In this document: positions 9,454 through 19,410 of the stretch, in pieces
Position numbering within the stretch: position 1 is the stretch's first letter
Layout of the letters: every line of letters starts with the position of its first letter
Assembly (NCBI GenBank): GCA_964510225.1
Contig: CAZEAN010000017.1
Span: forward strand, 1 to 63,312
Origin: CAZEAN01 sp964510225
GTDB taxonomy: Bacteria; Planctomycetota; Planctomycetia; Isosphaerales; Isosphaeraceae
DNA length: 63,312 nt
Reading direction: 5' to 3'
Notes under the pieces: model-generated
What the model saw: only the letters and a program-made list of their open reading frames with translations
The model's database searches: none
Told to the model about the DNA's origin: nothing
Program-made: the position numbers and the translations under genes

Positions 9454-10529
9454 GTCTCGTGGAGAAGTCCTCGCTCACTGAACGGCTCAAGGCGAAAGGG
9501 CGGGAACTCGGCTTCGATCTGATCGGCGTTGCGCCTGCGGTAACTCCGCCGGGATTCCCGGACTTTCTTGATTGGCTTAACCATCGATGTGCTGCCGGGA
9601 TGGAGTACCTCCCGAGGACGGCCGAAGCCCGGGGTGATCCGAACTCGGTCTTGGCCGGAGTCCACTCGATTGTGATGGTCGCCTTCAGCTACAAGCCTCC
9701 CGAACCCGATACCACCTCAAGCGATCCGTCCCGCGCTCCAAGGGATCCCGATCGGATCGGCAAGATCGCCCGCTATGCGAAAGGCCGGGATTATCATAAG
9801 GTTCTCTGGAAGCGGCTCGGGCGCTTACTCGACTGGGTCCAGGCTGAAGTCCCGGGCTGCTCTGGTCGGGCTGTTGCCGATACGGCTCCGCTCCTGGAAC
9901 GCGACTATGCGCGACTCGCTGGTCTGGGCTGGATCGCCAAGAACACGATGCTGATTAATAAGAAGCTCGGCAGTTACACGGTCCTCGGAGCGCTGTTGAC
10001 TGACCTCGAATTAGAACCGGACACACCTCATCAAAGCAGTCACTGCGGGACCTGCACCCGTTGTCTCGACGCTTGCCCCACTGATGCCTTTGATGGACCT
10101 GGACGCCTTGACGCCAATCGCTGCATCAGCTATTGGACGATTGAGCATCGCGGTTCGATCCCCGAACCCTACGCCCAACAACTTCAGGGCTGGCTTTTTG
10201 GCTGCGACATCTGTCAGGAAGTCTGCCCTTGGAATCGAAAAGCTCCTGCTGCAACCGAGCCTGATCTCCTCCCGAATCCAGCTCGGAACGACCCTGATCT
10301 CATCGAGCTCCTCACGGCCAGAGACGAACAACTAGCAACCCTGCTTCGGGGCTCTGCTCTAAATCGGACGAAACGGAGCGGGATCCTCCGGAACGCTGCG
10401 TTGATCCTCGGATCCCGACGTCATCCCGACGCGATTGCTCCCCTCACGAGCCTGCTCCAGGATCACGATCCTGACGTCCGTGATGCTGCCGCCCAAGCCT
10501 TGGAGCAGATCGTGCGATCATCAGACTGA
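9429..10529 (+). CDS. queG: Epoxyqueuosine reductase
   Basis: QueG is the cobalamin- and iron-sulfur-dependent enzyme that reduces epoxyqueuosine to queuosine in tRNA anticodons. The 366-residue product has the family layout: an N-terminal region with GFDLIGVAPA and the segments GRDYHKVLWKRL and LLERDYARLAGLGWIAKNTML, then a ferredoxin-like double 4Fe-4S domain with CGTCTRCLDACP and CDICQEVCPWN. A C-terminal HEAT-like repeat (HPDAIAPLTSLLQDHDPDVRDAA) follows. The GTG start lies inside the preceding gene; a second in-frame GTG at 9459 is also possible. Other queuosine genes are not present in the window. Confidence 0.94.
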   Translation: MPHSVSELSLVEKSSLTERLKAKGRELGFDLIGVAPAVTPPGFPDFLDWLNHRCAAGMEYLPRTAEARGDPNSVLAGVHSIVMVAFSYKPPEPDTTSSDPSRAPRDPDRIGKIARYAKGRDYHKVLWKRLGRLLDWVQAEVPGCSGRAVADTAPLLERDYARLAGLGWIAKNTMLINKKLGSYTVLGALLTDLELEPDTPHQSSHCGTCTRCLDACPTDAFDGPGRLDANRCISYWTIEHRGSIPEPYAQQLQGWLFGCDICQEVCPWNRKAPAATEPDLLPNPARNDPDLIELLTARDEQLATLLRGSALNRTKRSGILRNAALILGSRRHPDAIAPLTSLLQDHDPDVRDAAAQALEQIVRSSD

Positions 10530-10726
10530 TGAAAATCCGGCTCACTTTGGCTCAAACCATTCATCCCTTAAGGTCATCTCGGTTGAGAAGTTCCGGTCGA
10601 GGGGACACTTGATGGGTTCGTTTCAATTCGGATACATTTCGAATTGTACGCAACTAGTAAAAGTGAACTCTGGAACTGAAATCGTCAAAACCAAGCAGTT
10701 CAAACGTCGAGAAGGAGCGCAGAGGC

Positions 10727-12451
10727 GTGGCGGAGAAGCCTCGCGTGCTGGCCATCAACCAACCGGAGGATCCCACCACTCGGGTGATCCAAGCCATCGG
10801 TAATGCCATTGACCTCAGCGAGGCTCGATCCGTTACTGAAGCAATGGGAAAGCTCAACGAGTTGGGAATTGACGCCGTCCTCTTGAGTGTTGACCAGTTC
10901 AACTCGTTCCGGACTTTTGATCGTGGTCATCGATCAGATCCCGCGCGCGGTGACCAAGATCGGTTGGCGATCGGGATCGCGCTTTTTGATCCAAACGACC
11001 GGCGAATCCGTTGGGCATCGCGGGGTTTCTGGGAGTCGATTGGGCTCTCTTCGAATCCCGTCGGAAAACGACTCGACGAACTTCCCGGAATCGAACAAAA
11101 CGATAAAACAGTGAAGAAGTTGTTCGATAGTTTGATCCCCCACGCTTTTTTGAAGACCAAACTGCACCTCACGATCGATACTGTAGGTGAAGTCTGGATC
11201 GAGTTCGAGTTCCTTGCCGACGTTCCTGGATCGTCGGGAGGGATACTTGGGATCATCTCGGAGACTCGAGGACAACGGGAGGTGGAACAGAAAATTGCAG
11301 CGATCAACAGCGCTGGTGAAGAACTCGCTGACCTCTCGGCCAACGATCTCGCTCGGCTAACCGTTGAAGAACGAATCAACCTCCTGAAACGCAACATCGT
11401 CCGTCATATGCGTGATCTTTTTGGACTAGACTTCATCGAGATCAGACTTCTTCACCAATCTAATGGCAGGCTCGACCCCTTGCTGACGGAAGGAATGATA
11501 CCGCTGGCCGCAGACCGGATGCTCATTGCCTCGACAGTCGGCAATGGGGTGACTGGTTTCGTGGCGGCAACGGGCCAAACCTACCTCTGTTCCGACACAA
11601 CCCAAGATCCGCTTTATCTTGAGGGAGCGGCCAACGCCCGAAGTGCGCTTACTTTGCCGCTGCTCCGTCAAGGAACCGTCCTCGGGACGCTCAATGTCGA
11701 GAGTCCGAAGCCTCATGCCTTCGACCAACGCGACCAACAGTTCCTCGAAATCTACTGCCGAGAAATCGCAGCGGCGCTGACAACACTGGAACTCCTTGAG
11801 GCCGAACGGGTGAGCACTGCCACGGCTTCGACGGAGGCAATTGCCCAGGAACTCGCCCTGCCGTTAGACGAGATCCTCAACGACGTCACAACCGCGCTCG
11901 ATCATTATGAAGGTGACGATCCTGAAGTTAGTGATCGCTTGCTGCATCTCCTGAGCCGAGCCCGGGAGATCCGCGGGCTGATCCGGTCCGCCGGAAGACG
12001 GTTACTCCCCGAAACTGCCGAGACATCGAGGTCAAACCAACGGCTTGCAGGTGCCTCGGTACTTGTCGTTGATGCCGACCACCAAATTAGGAGTATGGCG
12101 CACCAACTCCTCGAAGAAGAAGGGGCAACCGTAGAGACCGCCCGCGATGCCCGTGAGGCCACGGCGTTGGCACGTCAATCGTCGTATGGTGCCGCGCTCG
12201 TCGATATCCGTCTCCCTGATTGCGACGGTTATCATCTCTTTAAACGCCTCCGGGAAATTCAACCTGGGATCCCCGTAATTCTGGTGACCGGCTTCGGTTA
12301 CGACCCAACACACTCGATCGTCAGAGCACGGATGGAAGGATTACGGAATGTCTTGTATAAACCCTTCCATGTTGATCGACTCGTTGAAGCCATTGAACAA
12401 TCGATCCAACCCGGTGCGGCTCAGGGTACTCTCGAGAGTCAGGCCCCTTAG
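10727..12451 (+). CDS. PAS-GAF-receiver signalling protein with degenerate HisKA-like helix
   Basis: A 574-residue cytoplasmic regulator. A short receiver-like N-terminal segment (residues 1-65) is followed by a PAS-like region (about 75-190), a GAF domain (about 205-355) and a helical segment at 365-435. A full C-terminal receiver domain (447-565) has the phospho-acceptor Asp493 and conserved Lys545. The helical segment resembles the dimerisation/phosphotransfer helix of histidine kinases (AQELALPLDEIL), but the expected histidine is Gln374, and no HATPase ATP-binding domain follows. It therefore cannot autophosphorylate and more likely acts as a ligand-sensing response regulator or scaffold. 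The GTG start is well supported by AAGGAG just upstream (about 10712-10717). It stands alone, with no cognate kinase or output gene beside it. Confidence 0.8.
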   Translation: MAEKPRVLAINQPEDPTTRVIQAIGNAIDLSEARSVTEAMGKLNELGIDAVLLSVDQFNSFRTFDRGHRSDPARGDQDRLAIGIALFDPNDRRIRWASRGFWESIGLSSNPVGKRLDELPGIEQNDKTVKKLFDSLIPHAFLKTKLHLTIDTVGEVWIEFEFLADVPGSSGGILGIISETRGQREVEQKIAAINSAGEELADLSANDLARLTVEERINLLKRNIVRHMRDLFGLDFIEIRLLHQSNGRLDPLLTEGMIPLAADRMLIASTVGNGVTGFVAATGQTYLCSDTTQDPLYLEGAANARSALTLPLLRQGTVLGTLNVESPKPHAFDQRDQQFLEIYCREIAAALTTLELLEAERVSTATASTEAIAQELALPLDEILNDVTTALDHYEGDDPEVSDRLLHLLSRAREIRGLIRSAGRRLLPETAETSRSNQRLAGASVLVVDADHQIRSMAHQLLEEEGATVETARDAREATALARQSSYGAALVDIRLPDCDGYHLFKRLREIQPGIPVILVTGFGYDPTHSIVRARMEGLRNVLYKPFHVDRLVEAIEQSIQPGAAQGTLESQAP

Positions 12452-12543
12452 CATCGCTCCCGCCTGGAGTACCATCCCGTTGGCCACTCGTTCCGACCAC
12501 TTCCCGTAACCCTCCTCCGCTGACCTTCCTTGAGATCCCACGT

Positions 12544-13755
12544 ATGCTCCCCTGGTTCCTCGTTCCGGTCATTGCACTGGGGCATCTCTGCCTCGGTATT
12601 CTCGCCGTGAATATCACTCATGGAGTACCATTCCGCGCTGATCCCAAATTGACGAAAGTTCGGATCGTCCTGCTTTCGAGCTTTCTGGGGATCGCCGGTT
12701 GGTTCTTCCTCCTCGCCCGATCCACTCCCGTGGTCAATTGGCCCCCGATCGGACTCCTCTATCTCGTAAGTTGTCTCCTGACTGCCACGGTTGGTCTCCC
12801 GGTCGTCACGGTCGCTCGTTGGTTGCGAAAAATACCGAAGGGGATCACCGGCGTTGACCGCGAGATCGATCTCAGCGCAAGGGTTCCAGACCAAGCACTT
12901 TCCGGTGCTGGCCTGAACCGTTTCTGGCGCTTGGTGCCGGCAAACGAAGCATTTCGACCAAGGTACCGGGAGTGGGAAGTTCCGATCCGAAATCTCCCGA
13001 CCGACCTCCACGGTCTCTCGATTCTCCACCTAACAGACCTTCACCTCTGTCCGTCCTATGGTGATGAGTTCTATGAGGCAATCTTTGAATTCTCTCAAGA
13101 TATAGACGCTGATCTCGTCCTCTTCACCGGCGATATGATCGACGACTGTTCGTACCTCGACCGCGTAGAAGGTCTTTTCGGAAAGCTCGAAGGTAGGGTC
13201 GGTAACTACGCAATCTTGGGAAACCATGATTACGCCTTTGATACTGAACCCATGAAGAAGTCGCTCAGGACTGCAGGTTTCGAATTCATCGAAGGGCGTT
13301 GGACCCAGGTCGAAATTGAAGGCGTCCGCGTATCGATCGGTGGTCATGCTGGGCCTTGGGGAGCAGTACCTACGTCCCCGATTCCCCCCGAATCTGATTT
13401 TTCCATTCTCTTGAGCCACACACCTGACCAATTCCATTGGGCAGCGAAGTGTGGGATTGACTTCATGCTCTGTGGCCATACACATGCCGGTCAATATCGA
13501 CTCCCCTTGATTGGACCGGTCGTTATGCCCAGCATCTATAGCAGGCGCTATGACCAAGGGTTCTTCCAAGCTCAAGAGACCTTGATGTACGTAAGCGCCG
13601 GGATCGCTGGCGAGTACCCACTCCGAGTGAATTGCCCCCCTGAACTCACGAAGTTCGAACTCCGTTGCCCGATCTCTCACGAAAGACTTGCTCAAGAGAG
13701 CGGGCATGCGGATGATGAACAACGCATCTCTCGGAATCCTCAGACCATTGCCTGA
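12544..13755 (+). CDS. Membrane-anchored metallophosphoesterase (YaeI/YkuE-like)
   Basis: A 403-residue protein with three hydrophobic N-terminal segments (about residues 3-20, 40-60 and 64-85) and a calcineurin-like phosphoesterase domain from about 155. Metal-binding motifs appear in order: HLTDLHL, FTGDMIDD, LGNHDY, a histidine in LLSHTPDQ, and GHTHAGQ. This order is typical of the YkuE/YaeI group, some of which hydrolyse UDP-diacylglucosamine-like or lipid phosphate substrates; the substrate here is unknown. The ATG lies 92 bases after the receiver protein on the same strand. The C-terminal tail after residue 375 is not part of the domain. Confidence 0.85.
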   Translation: MLPWFLVPVIALGHLCLGILAVNITHGVPFRADPKLTKVRIVLLSSFLGIAGWFFLLARSTPVVNWPPIGLLYLVSCLLTATVGLPVVTVARWLRKIPKGITGVDREIDLSARVPDQALSGAGLNRFWRLVPANEAFRPRYREWEVPIRNLPTDLHGLSILHLTDLHLCPSYGDEFYEAIFEFSQDIDADLVLFTGDMIDDCSYLDRVEGLFGKLEGRVGNYAILGNHDYAFDTEPMKKSLRTAGFEFIEGRWTQVEIEGVRVSIGGHAGPWGAVPTSPIPPESDFSILLSHTPDQFHWAAKCGIDFMLCGHTHAGQYRLPLIGPVVMPSIYSRRYDQGFFQAQETLMYVSAGIAGEYPLRVNCPPELTKFELRCPISHERLAQESGHADDEQRISRNPQTIA

Positions 13756-13814
13756 GACCGCCCAGATCCAGACGTCGAATCGCTGTCGATCCAATTAGCT
13801 CCTGAGTAACGCCG

Positions 13815-14789
13815 ATGGAAGATCTTGGGCTCCAACTCGAACAACTCTTTAATGCGCTCCGAGGATGGTCCCAGCGCCAGCCCTTTGCGCGATGGATTGA
13901 TCTTAGGCTGATCCTCTGGATCGGAATTGCCGGACTTTCGCTCTTCGTACTGAGTCGGAGTCGTCGGGCGCGGATCGCCAATCGGATCAAGTCGATCCGC
14001 ACAATCGCCGATGGTCTCGGCCTCGTTTTTCTCCGCGAACTCACTACGAGCGAACAGGCAATCCTGAAATCAATAAATGTCCAAGCAATCGACGGCCTCC
14101 GACTTGTAGACCGCTCGCCTCAAGGATCTCTTCCGAGGCAGGATCCTGAAAATCTTGAACCGTTCATGAAGAAGCGATACCAACACCTCCTGACCAGTTG
14201 GGGCATGCGCGGACATTTTCAGAATCGAGAGATCTTGATCACCTCGTCGACCTCGATCTCCAAGGCAGAATCAGATCTAATCGTCATTTATATCGACGCC
14301 AACCCCTTGATCCCTGATTTTCAAGTCGAACCCAAATCGATGTTGTTGCAGCCCGAGATTCTCTCGGACCTTCAGACCTCAACACCCCGACCGATCGATG
14401 ACGATGGGGGTTTGCGCTTTGAATTCCAGCGTCGTTATGAGCTTATGGGGGTTACCGAGGAGGAACTTCCAGGAGCTTTGGGTCCTGGCCTCGCTCGGTT
14501 CCTGTTAGGCCGGAAGTCACGATGGTTGTTGTGGTCGCGCAACGGTCGACTTGCAGTCCGCATTATCGGTTGGAATCGGAAGAGTGGACAGCGGCCGATC
14601 GGATCGTACCGAGCACTCCTCGAAGAAATTGATATGCTGCTTGAATCAGCAAATCAAAATAACAAGCTGGATGAGAGCAGTATAAGCTCTACCGCTCCCA
14701 AGCAATCGATCCGCTCGCCTCGATCTGCCCTGGAGCGAATCAGGGCGGCGCGGAAGTCTGACGATGCCGAACTCGGAGTTGAGTCGTAG
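13815..14789 (+). CDS. Hypothetical protein with one membrane anchor
   Basis: A 324-residue protein I do not recognise with certainty. It has one transmembrane segment at about residues 32-48 followed by SRSRRAR, so the rest is probably cytoplasmic. The middle part, with ANPLIPDFQVEPKSML and later FQRRYELMGVTEEELP, resembles a motif pattern seen in unnamed planctomycete membrane proteins (a 'PDF-x-x-x-P' strand followed by a domain ending in a tryptophan-rich segment). The C-terminal 50 residues are polar and probably disordered. It follows the phosphoesterase by 59 bases and converges on the large gene at 14801-19174. Confidence 0.55.
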   Translation: MEDLGLQLEQLFNALRGWSQRQPFARWIDLRLILWIGIAGLSLFVLSRSRRARIANRIKSIRTIADGLGLVFLRELTTSEQAILKSINVQAIDGLRLVDRSPQGSLPRQDPENLEPFMKKRYQHLLTSWGMRGHFQNREILITSSTSISKAESDLIVIYIDANPLIPDFQVEPKSMLLQPEILSDLQTSTPRPIDDDGGLRFEFQRRYELMGVTEEELPGALGPGLARFLLGRKSRWLLWSRNGRLAVRIIGWNRKSGQRPIGSYRALLEEIDMLLESANQNNKLDESSISSTAPKQSIRSPRSALERIRAARKSDDAELGVES

Positions 14790-14800
14790 GCAGACATTTC

Positions 14801-17800
14801 TCAGACAGAAACGGGCTTGTGTGGAGCCTCAACTGTTGAGAACGGGAGTTCTGTAAGGGTATTTCGTCCGGGCATCTGCTGGTAGCCACCGAGTTTCCAG
14901 ACGAGCTCGGAATAGTGTTGCACGTCGAGCATCGTCAGGGTCTGAACAGCGCGGAGGGTGATGATCTGGTCGCTCCAGAGATCGGTCCGCAAAATGACCT
15001 CACGGAGTCGGTTGGCGAGGGTCTCGAGCGGATTCGGGCCGCCCTGATCTTGAATGATCTGGACCCAGCCCTTCACGCGCTTCTTGTTGCGTTTCCAAGT
15101 CCGGATGATCCGCCGACGCTGTTTGCGGTCATAGTCGGGGAAGCAGGGGAGATCCAAGAGATCCTTCCAAGGACCGCGTTTTGAAGTCTTGCTGTACCAT
15201 CGAGGTTCCGACGATCGGATCGGTAGGGGGAGCCCCTCGGGGAGAGCGTTGGTTGGATGGGAGGGATCGGCGGCAGCCTCCGCGATCGTCCGAAGTGCTT
15301 CAATAGCAATCCCCAACGAACTGATGTCGTCATGGTCCGCCATCCAGGCAGTGACTAACGCCCGGATTACCTCAGCACGACGATCAGCTAAGTGCGGGAA
15401 GTCACGTTCGAGGATCTCCGCGATCTGATCGAATCCCCATCCAAACGACAGCAGTGTGCTGGAAAACTGATGGAGTCGTTGTCGCTGTTGTTCACGGAAG
15501 CGGTCGGCCATAATCCGTTCGTGCCGTGACGCTCCAACAAAATCAAGATCTGTCTCGATTAAGGTATCGCTCCCAACACTAATGGGTACTGAAGGTAATG
15601 CGAGCCCAAGGTACTCAACATCGAACCGAGCACGGAGCCAGAGCGATTCCATAAATGCAGGCTTCCGCATCCGATGAATTTTACGGACAGCATCACTGAA
15701 GTTCTCTGATGGTTGCGTCGAACCATCCGCAACAGAAGGATTGAGGATCTCTCGGATCACCAGGAGTATGCGACCGAGCAAAAGACCGACACCTCGGATC
15801 CCCCACCAGATGAACCGGAGGGGCAAAATCAAGAGCTTTCCTTTACCTAGGTAACGTTCATAGATCTGATAGAGATTCACCGTTCGTTGTGTCATCGGTG
15901 CTTGATGTAAGGCAAGGCTTCGGAACGCATTCCGGAGGTTCTGCTCTCGGTCACGATGCAAGAGTTCTCCCACAGAGTCACCGAAGCGTTCCCGGATCAC
16001 TTGATCGCGCCTAGGATCAGCCGTCAGGAAGTCGACCGCTGTGAACTCGACGGTTTCAAAGAAATCCTCCGCTTGGGGGCGACGCTCGCCTTCGGTCGGA
16101 AACGTTGCATCACCCAAGACACCGATCGGCTCGGGAAGCTTGATCTCCGATTCAGGACGATCGAGCCGAGTCGCGAGCCAACCCCGATAGCGCTCACGAT
16201 CAGCTCTCGGACTACAAGCGAGCCGTTCGAGGGGAATCGCATGCCGATTGTAATCGATCAAGAGCTTCGCAGTCTCTTGAACGATGAGCCGGGTGATGTA
16301 ATCAAACCAAAGGTAAGGGCCACCAAAGAGGCTTGCTGCCGATCGATTGAGGTCGAGTTTTTCGAGCTTCTTGCGCTGTTTCAAGAAGTAGTTTAAGTGA
16401 CTTAATGATAGATTGATCAGCGATAAATTTCCTAACAATTGTGTCGACGCTTTGGTATCGTTCCGGTTGAACGGTGAGCCGTCAAGGTAGTCGTTGTAGA
16501 GCAGTCTCATCGAGTGAAGAAAGTCGAGTTCGTCCGATTTCAAGCGACTCTGATCCCCTTCGGCAAGGCCGAGGCCGTTGATCATCCGTGGATCAAGGCT
16601 TGAAGTAAGCCGAGTTGTGTCTATTTCTTTGACATGATCATAATGATTCCAATTAAAGCCTGTAGAGGTGTGTCGATCATCGGAAGATCGCAATTCGATC
16701 TCGGGAATGGTCACGCGTTCGGCAAGGAATCGGAGATCACGAGCTTGCTGGTCATCCTTAAGCGACTTGGTCTGAGCCGCGAATTGTGCTTCCACGATCC
16801 GCTCACTGAAATCGGACGCCTGGTTCGCAATCTTCTTGAACCAGTTTCCGAGGAGCATCAAGAAGAAGCAGATCACTCCGAGCCCAACGACGGGTAAGCC
16901 GAGCTTGCTCGCCAGCCACTTCGCAATTCCACTCAAGAAGGTCCCCACCTGACCCGGAATCACATACTCAGCCACCACATAGAGAACTGCAAATCCGATC
17001 CCAAACGTAAAGAGTCGGGTTGCCGGCCGCTTGGTCGCCCCGACGATCGTCCGACCGAGCTTGTCCAGGAAAAGGGGGGGCGAAACAGTCGCCTGGAGGT
17101 CGGCAAAATAATAAATTACATCCATGGCGCGTTGAAGAAAGTAACCGATGTAATTTGCGAGGAGAGCAACGGCCTCGGCAGGTCCTTTCTGACGGTATTC
17201 CAAGACAGAATGGATCACGGGGAAGTTCCGAACGAACGGCACATCAAAAAGTCGCAAGTAGCGATCAATGGACCCTACAAACGTTGGCCCCATCTGTTCC
17301 ACCAGCTCTTCCGGAGTGATCTCGATCAAGCGCTCGATTACCTCTTCGACCGGGATCTCACGATCGTCCCCTTTAAGTTCTTCCGACCAATCTCCCGGCG
17401 GAACCTCCTGAAGTCTTAATTCGAGCGCTTCCACCGCACGGGTCGCGATCCGGAGCCGCTCCCTCCCGTTCAGCTCTTCATAATGCTCCGGAGCCCGACG
17501 TTCAAAGTGCTTTCTCATCTGGAAGAGCTGATGGGAAAGACGCCCTCCCTGATCCTCCCGGTTGGGCTCAAACAGAATAATATTTCGATTAAAAACATTA
17601 GCATAACGAAGAACCAACCGATCTGTGAATCGGAAGAGGAAAATAAAGAGTCGGAGGAAGCGGACCACGGGACGGAGAATCCGGAGATAACGGACCAGAC
17701 GGGTTAGTCGGACCGTCCGGATCAAACCGACGTTCGCTGCACTTGTGGGACCGGAGAGCGCAAACGCAAGATAACCAAAGGGGATCGACGGCAAGAAATC

Positions 17801-19174
17801 GAGTAAAGCGTGACGACGGAAGTAAAGGAACTTTGCCGGAGCCATGGAGAGCTTCAAGAAGAAATCGAAGAGGAAAACAGCGCAGATCCCTAAATCGGAC
17901 CAGGCAAAGAACGCTTCGGTCCGAGGATTGAGCGGCCCGGCTTGGTGCATCCAAGTTTCGATAACAATTAAAGCAGTTAGACCAACGATCAAGAACAACA
18001 CAAGGCCGTCGAGGAACTTGGGAAACTTCGAGCCAAAACGCGCCTGGAGCCGGACCGAAAGCTCCTTTTCCTGCCACTCGCTCCGGATCCCGCTCTTGAA
18101 CGCTCGGAATCGGCGCGAGGCGCGGCGGAGCCCAGCGATCATGGTCTTACTGAGCTGGTTCGAATCCGCATGTTGTCGGGCGGCAGCAGTGTGGGCTCGG
18201 AGTGACTCGAAGTCCTCGATCGACGCCGCGAGCGTTTGAACCGCAAGCTTCCCTTCCAGATCCTCGACAATCGAAGAAACCTCGTTCGACTCACTCCGCG
18301 CGGCGGCAACCAACTGTTCAAGGGTTGTAAGTCGAGTCTCCTCTGGAAGTGCCTCCAACCGTTCGCTGGCAAGCCTTCCGAGTGCTTCCCGGCGCTCCTT
18401 CAAGGATTCCAAGTGCCGGCCCGGATTTGACTCTTGATCTTGATCCCAGCGATCGGTTGGTGAACCATCCGCCGATGGCGGAAACGGAGGATCCTCAGGG
18501 AGAGCCTCGACCTCTGCCTGGAGACGACTGAGAAGAAACCGCTGATTCCAGAGCTGAACGGGGTTCAGGTGGTCGGTCACTTGTCGGAGGAGTCGACTGA
18601 TCCGACTGTCCAGGAGCCTCCGCTCCAATCGTACAGAACGCGCAGCGAGTTGGGCGGCTTGCTCCTCAAGTCCACTCTGGTGCCGCTGCTCCCTGATCTC
18701 ATCGTTGATCTGATCGAGTTCGATGCGAGCTGAGACGGTCGGGTGCATCGGTTCCTGACCGTCCAGGATGTCGATCCACTCCGTCAACCAGACGAGATCG
18801 AGCCGGAAGAGGTCGAGCAACGCCGCCCTTCGGAACGAATCAAGATCTGGCCGGGTCAGGAGTTCCGTGAGATAGGACTGATCTGCCCGGAGGCCCCAGG
18901 AAGTCAGTTCGTTTAGCTCTCGGAGTGCTCGAGTGTTGGAGGCAAGTTTGATCAGGCGTGCTGTCGCCTCGTCTTGCAGAGCCTCAAGCTGATCATCCAG
19001 TTCAGGGTGCTTGGACTCCGTGGGATCTGCCGACTCTTCGGCAATCGCCCGACGGAGCATGATCCCATCTTGAATCGACTGCATGATCTGGGCAGGGGTC
19101 CCAGGTTCAGAATGATTCAGCAACACTTGCGCTGATTTGATCCAAGCGTTAGTTTGAATCGACTGCTCGTTCAA
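14801..19174 (-). CDS. Giant membrane protein with voltage-sensor-like domain
   Basis: A 1457-residue protein. Residues 1-370 are mainly helical and probably coiled. A four-segment membrane unit spans about 388-511, and its fourth segment (RTVRLTRLVRYLRILRPVV) has regularly spaced arginines like the S4 helix of voltage-gated channels. After S4 no pore helix or selectivity filter (TxGYG) is visible. Further hydrophobic segments lie at about 715-780 and 1110-1148; the remaining ~1000 residues are soluble and have no recognisable domain. The TTG start is preceded by GGGGAG with a seven-base spacer. It resembles large planctomycete proteins annotated 'ion transporter', whose function is unknown. 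It could be a voltage-sensing regulator rather than a channel. Confidence 0.7.
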   Translation of the reverse strand: MNEQSIQTNAWIKSAQVLLNHSEPGTPAQIMQSIQDGIMLRRAIAEESADPTESKHPELDDQLEALQDEATARLIKLASNTRALRELNELTSWGLRADQSYLTELLTRPDLDSFRRAALLDLFRLDLVWLTEWIDILDGQEPMHPTVSARIELDQINDEIREQRHQSGLEEQAAQLAARSVRLERRLLDSRISRLLRQVTDHLNPVQLWNQRFLLSRLQAEVEALPEDPPFPPSADGSPTDRWDQDQESNPGRHLESLKERREALGRLASERLEALPEETRLTTLEQLVAAARSESNEVSSIVEDLEGKLAVQTLAASIEDFESLRAHTAAARQHADSNQLSKTMIAGLRRASRRFRAFKSGIRSEWQEKELSVRLQARFGSKFPKFLDGLVLFLIVGLTALIVIETWMHQAGPLNPRTEAFFAWSDLGICAVFLFDFFLKLSMAPAKFLYFRRHALLDFLPSIPFGYLAFALSGPTSAANVGLIRTVRLTRLVRYLRILRPVVRFLRLFIFLFRFTDRLVLRYANVFNRNIILFEPNREDQGGRLSHQLFQMRKHFERRAPEHYEELNGRERLRIATRAVEALELRLQEVPPGDWSEELKGDDREIPVEEVIERLIEITPEELVEQMGPTFVGSIDRYLRLFDVPFVRNFPVIHSVLEYRQKGPAEAVALLANYIGYFLQRAMDVIYYFADLQATVSPPLFLDKLGRTIVGATKRPATRLFTFGIGFAVLYVVAEYVIPGQVGTFLSGIAKWLASKLGLPVVGLGVICFFLMLLGNWFKKIANQASDFSERIVEAQFAAQTKSLKDDQQARDLRFLAERVTIPEIELRSSDDRHTSTGFNWNHYDHVKEIDTTRLTSSLDPRMINGLGLAEGDQSRLKSDELDFLHSMRLLYNDYLDGSPFNRNDTKASTQLLGNLSLINLSLSHLNYFLKQRKKLEKLDLNRSAASLFGGPYLWFDYITRLIVQETAKLLIDYNRHAIPLERLACSPRADRERYRGWLATRLDRPESEIKLPEPIGVLGDATFPTEGERRPQAEDFFETVEFTAVDFLTADPRRDQVIRERFGDSVGELLHRDREQNLRNAFRSLALHQAPMTQRTVNLYQIYERYLGKGKLLILPLRFIWWGIRGVGLLLGRILLVIREILNPSVADGSTQPSENFSDAVRKIHRMRKPAFMESLWLRARFDVEYLGLALPSVPISVGSDTLIETDLDFVGASRHERIMADRFREQQRQRLHQFSSTLLSFGWGFDQIAEILERDFPHLADRRAEVIRALVTAWMADHDDISSLGIAIEALRTIAEAAADPSHPTNALPEGLPLPIRSSEPRWYSKTSKRGPWKDLLDLPCFPDYDRKQRRRIIRTWKRNKKRVKGWVQIIQDQGGPNPLETLANRLREVILRTDLWSDQIITLRAVQTLTMLDVQHYSELVWKLGGYQQMPGRNTLTELPFSTVEAPHKPVSV

Positions 19175-19410
19175 TGAGGAACTCCCCGATGCTCAGTTCG
19201 ATTGCAGACGGTCGACAGAAACGTCTGAACTATTCTCTGGATCCAAGGGCGCCCGGTAAAGCGGTTCTCCCGATTGACACCAGCGAAAGCTGGACCGGCT
19301 AGTTGGTTGATTGTCCAGTTGCGACCATCAGACGCCCAGATCGAGTTAGATTTCTCTTCCCCGCTTCACTCGGGAACTCGATAACGCTTTCACATTTATT
19401 TATTCAATAG

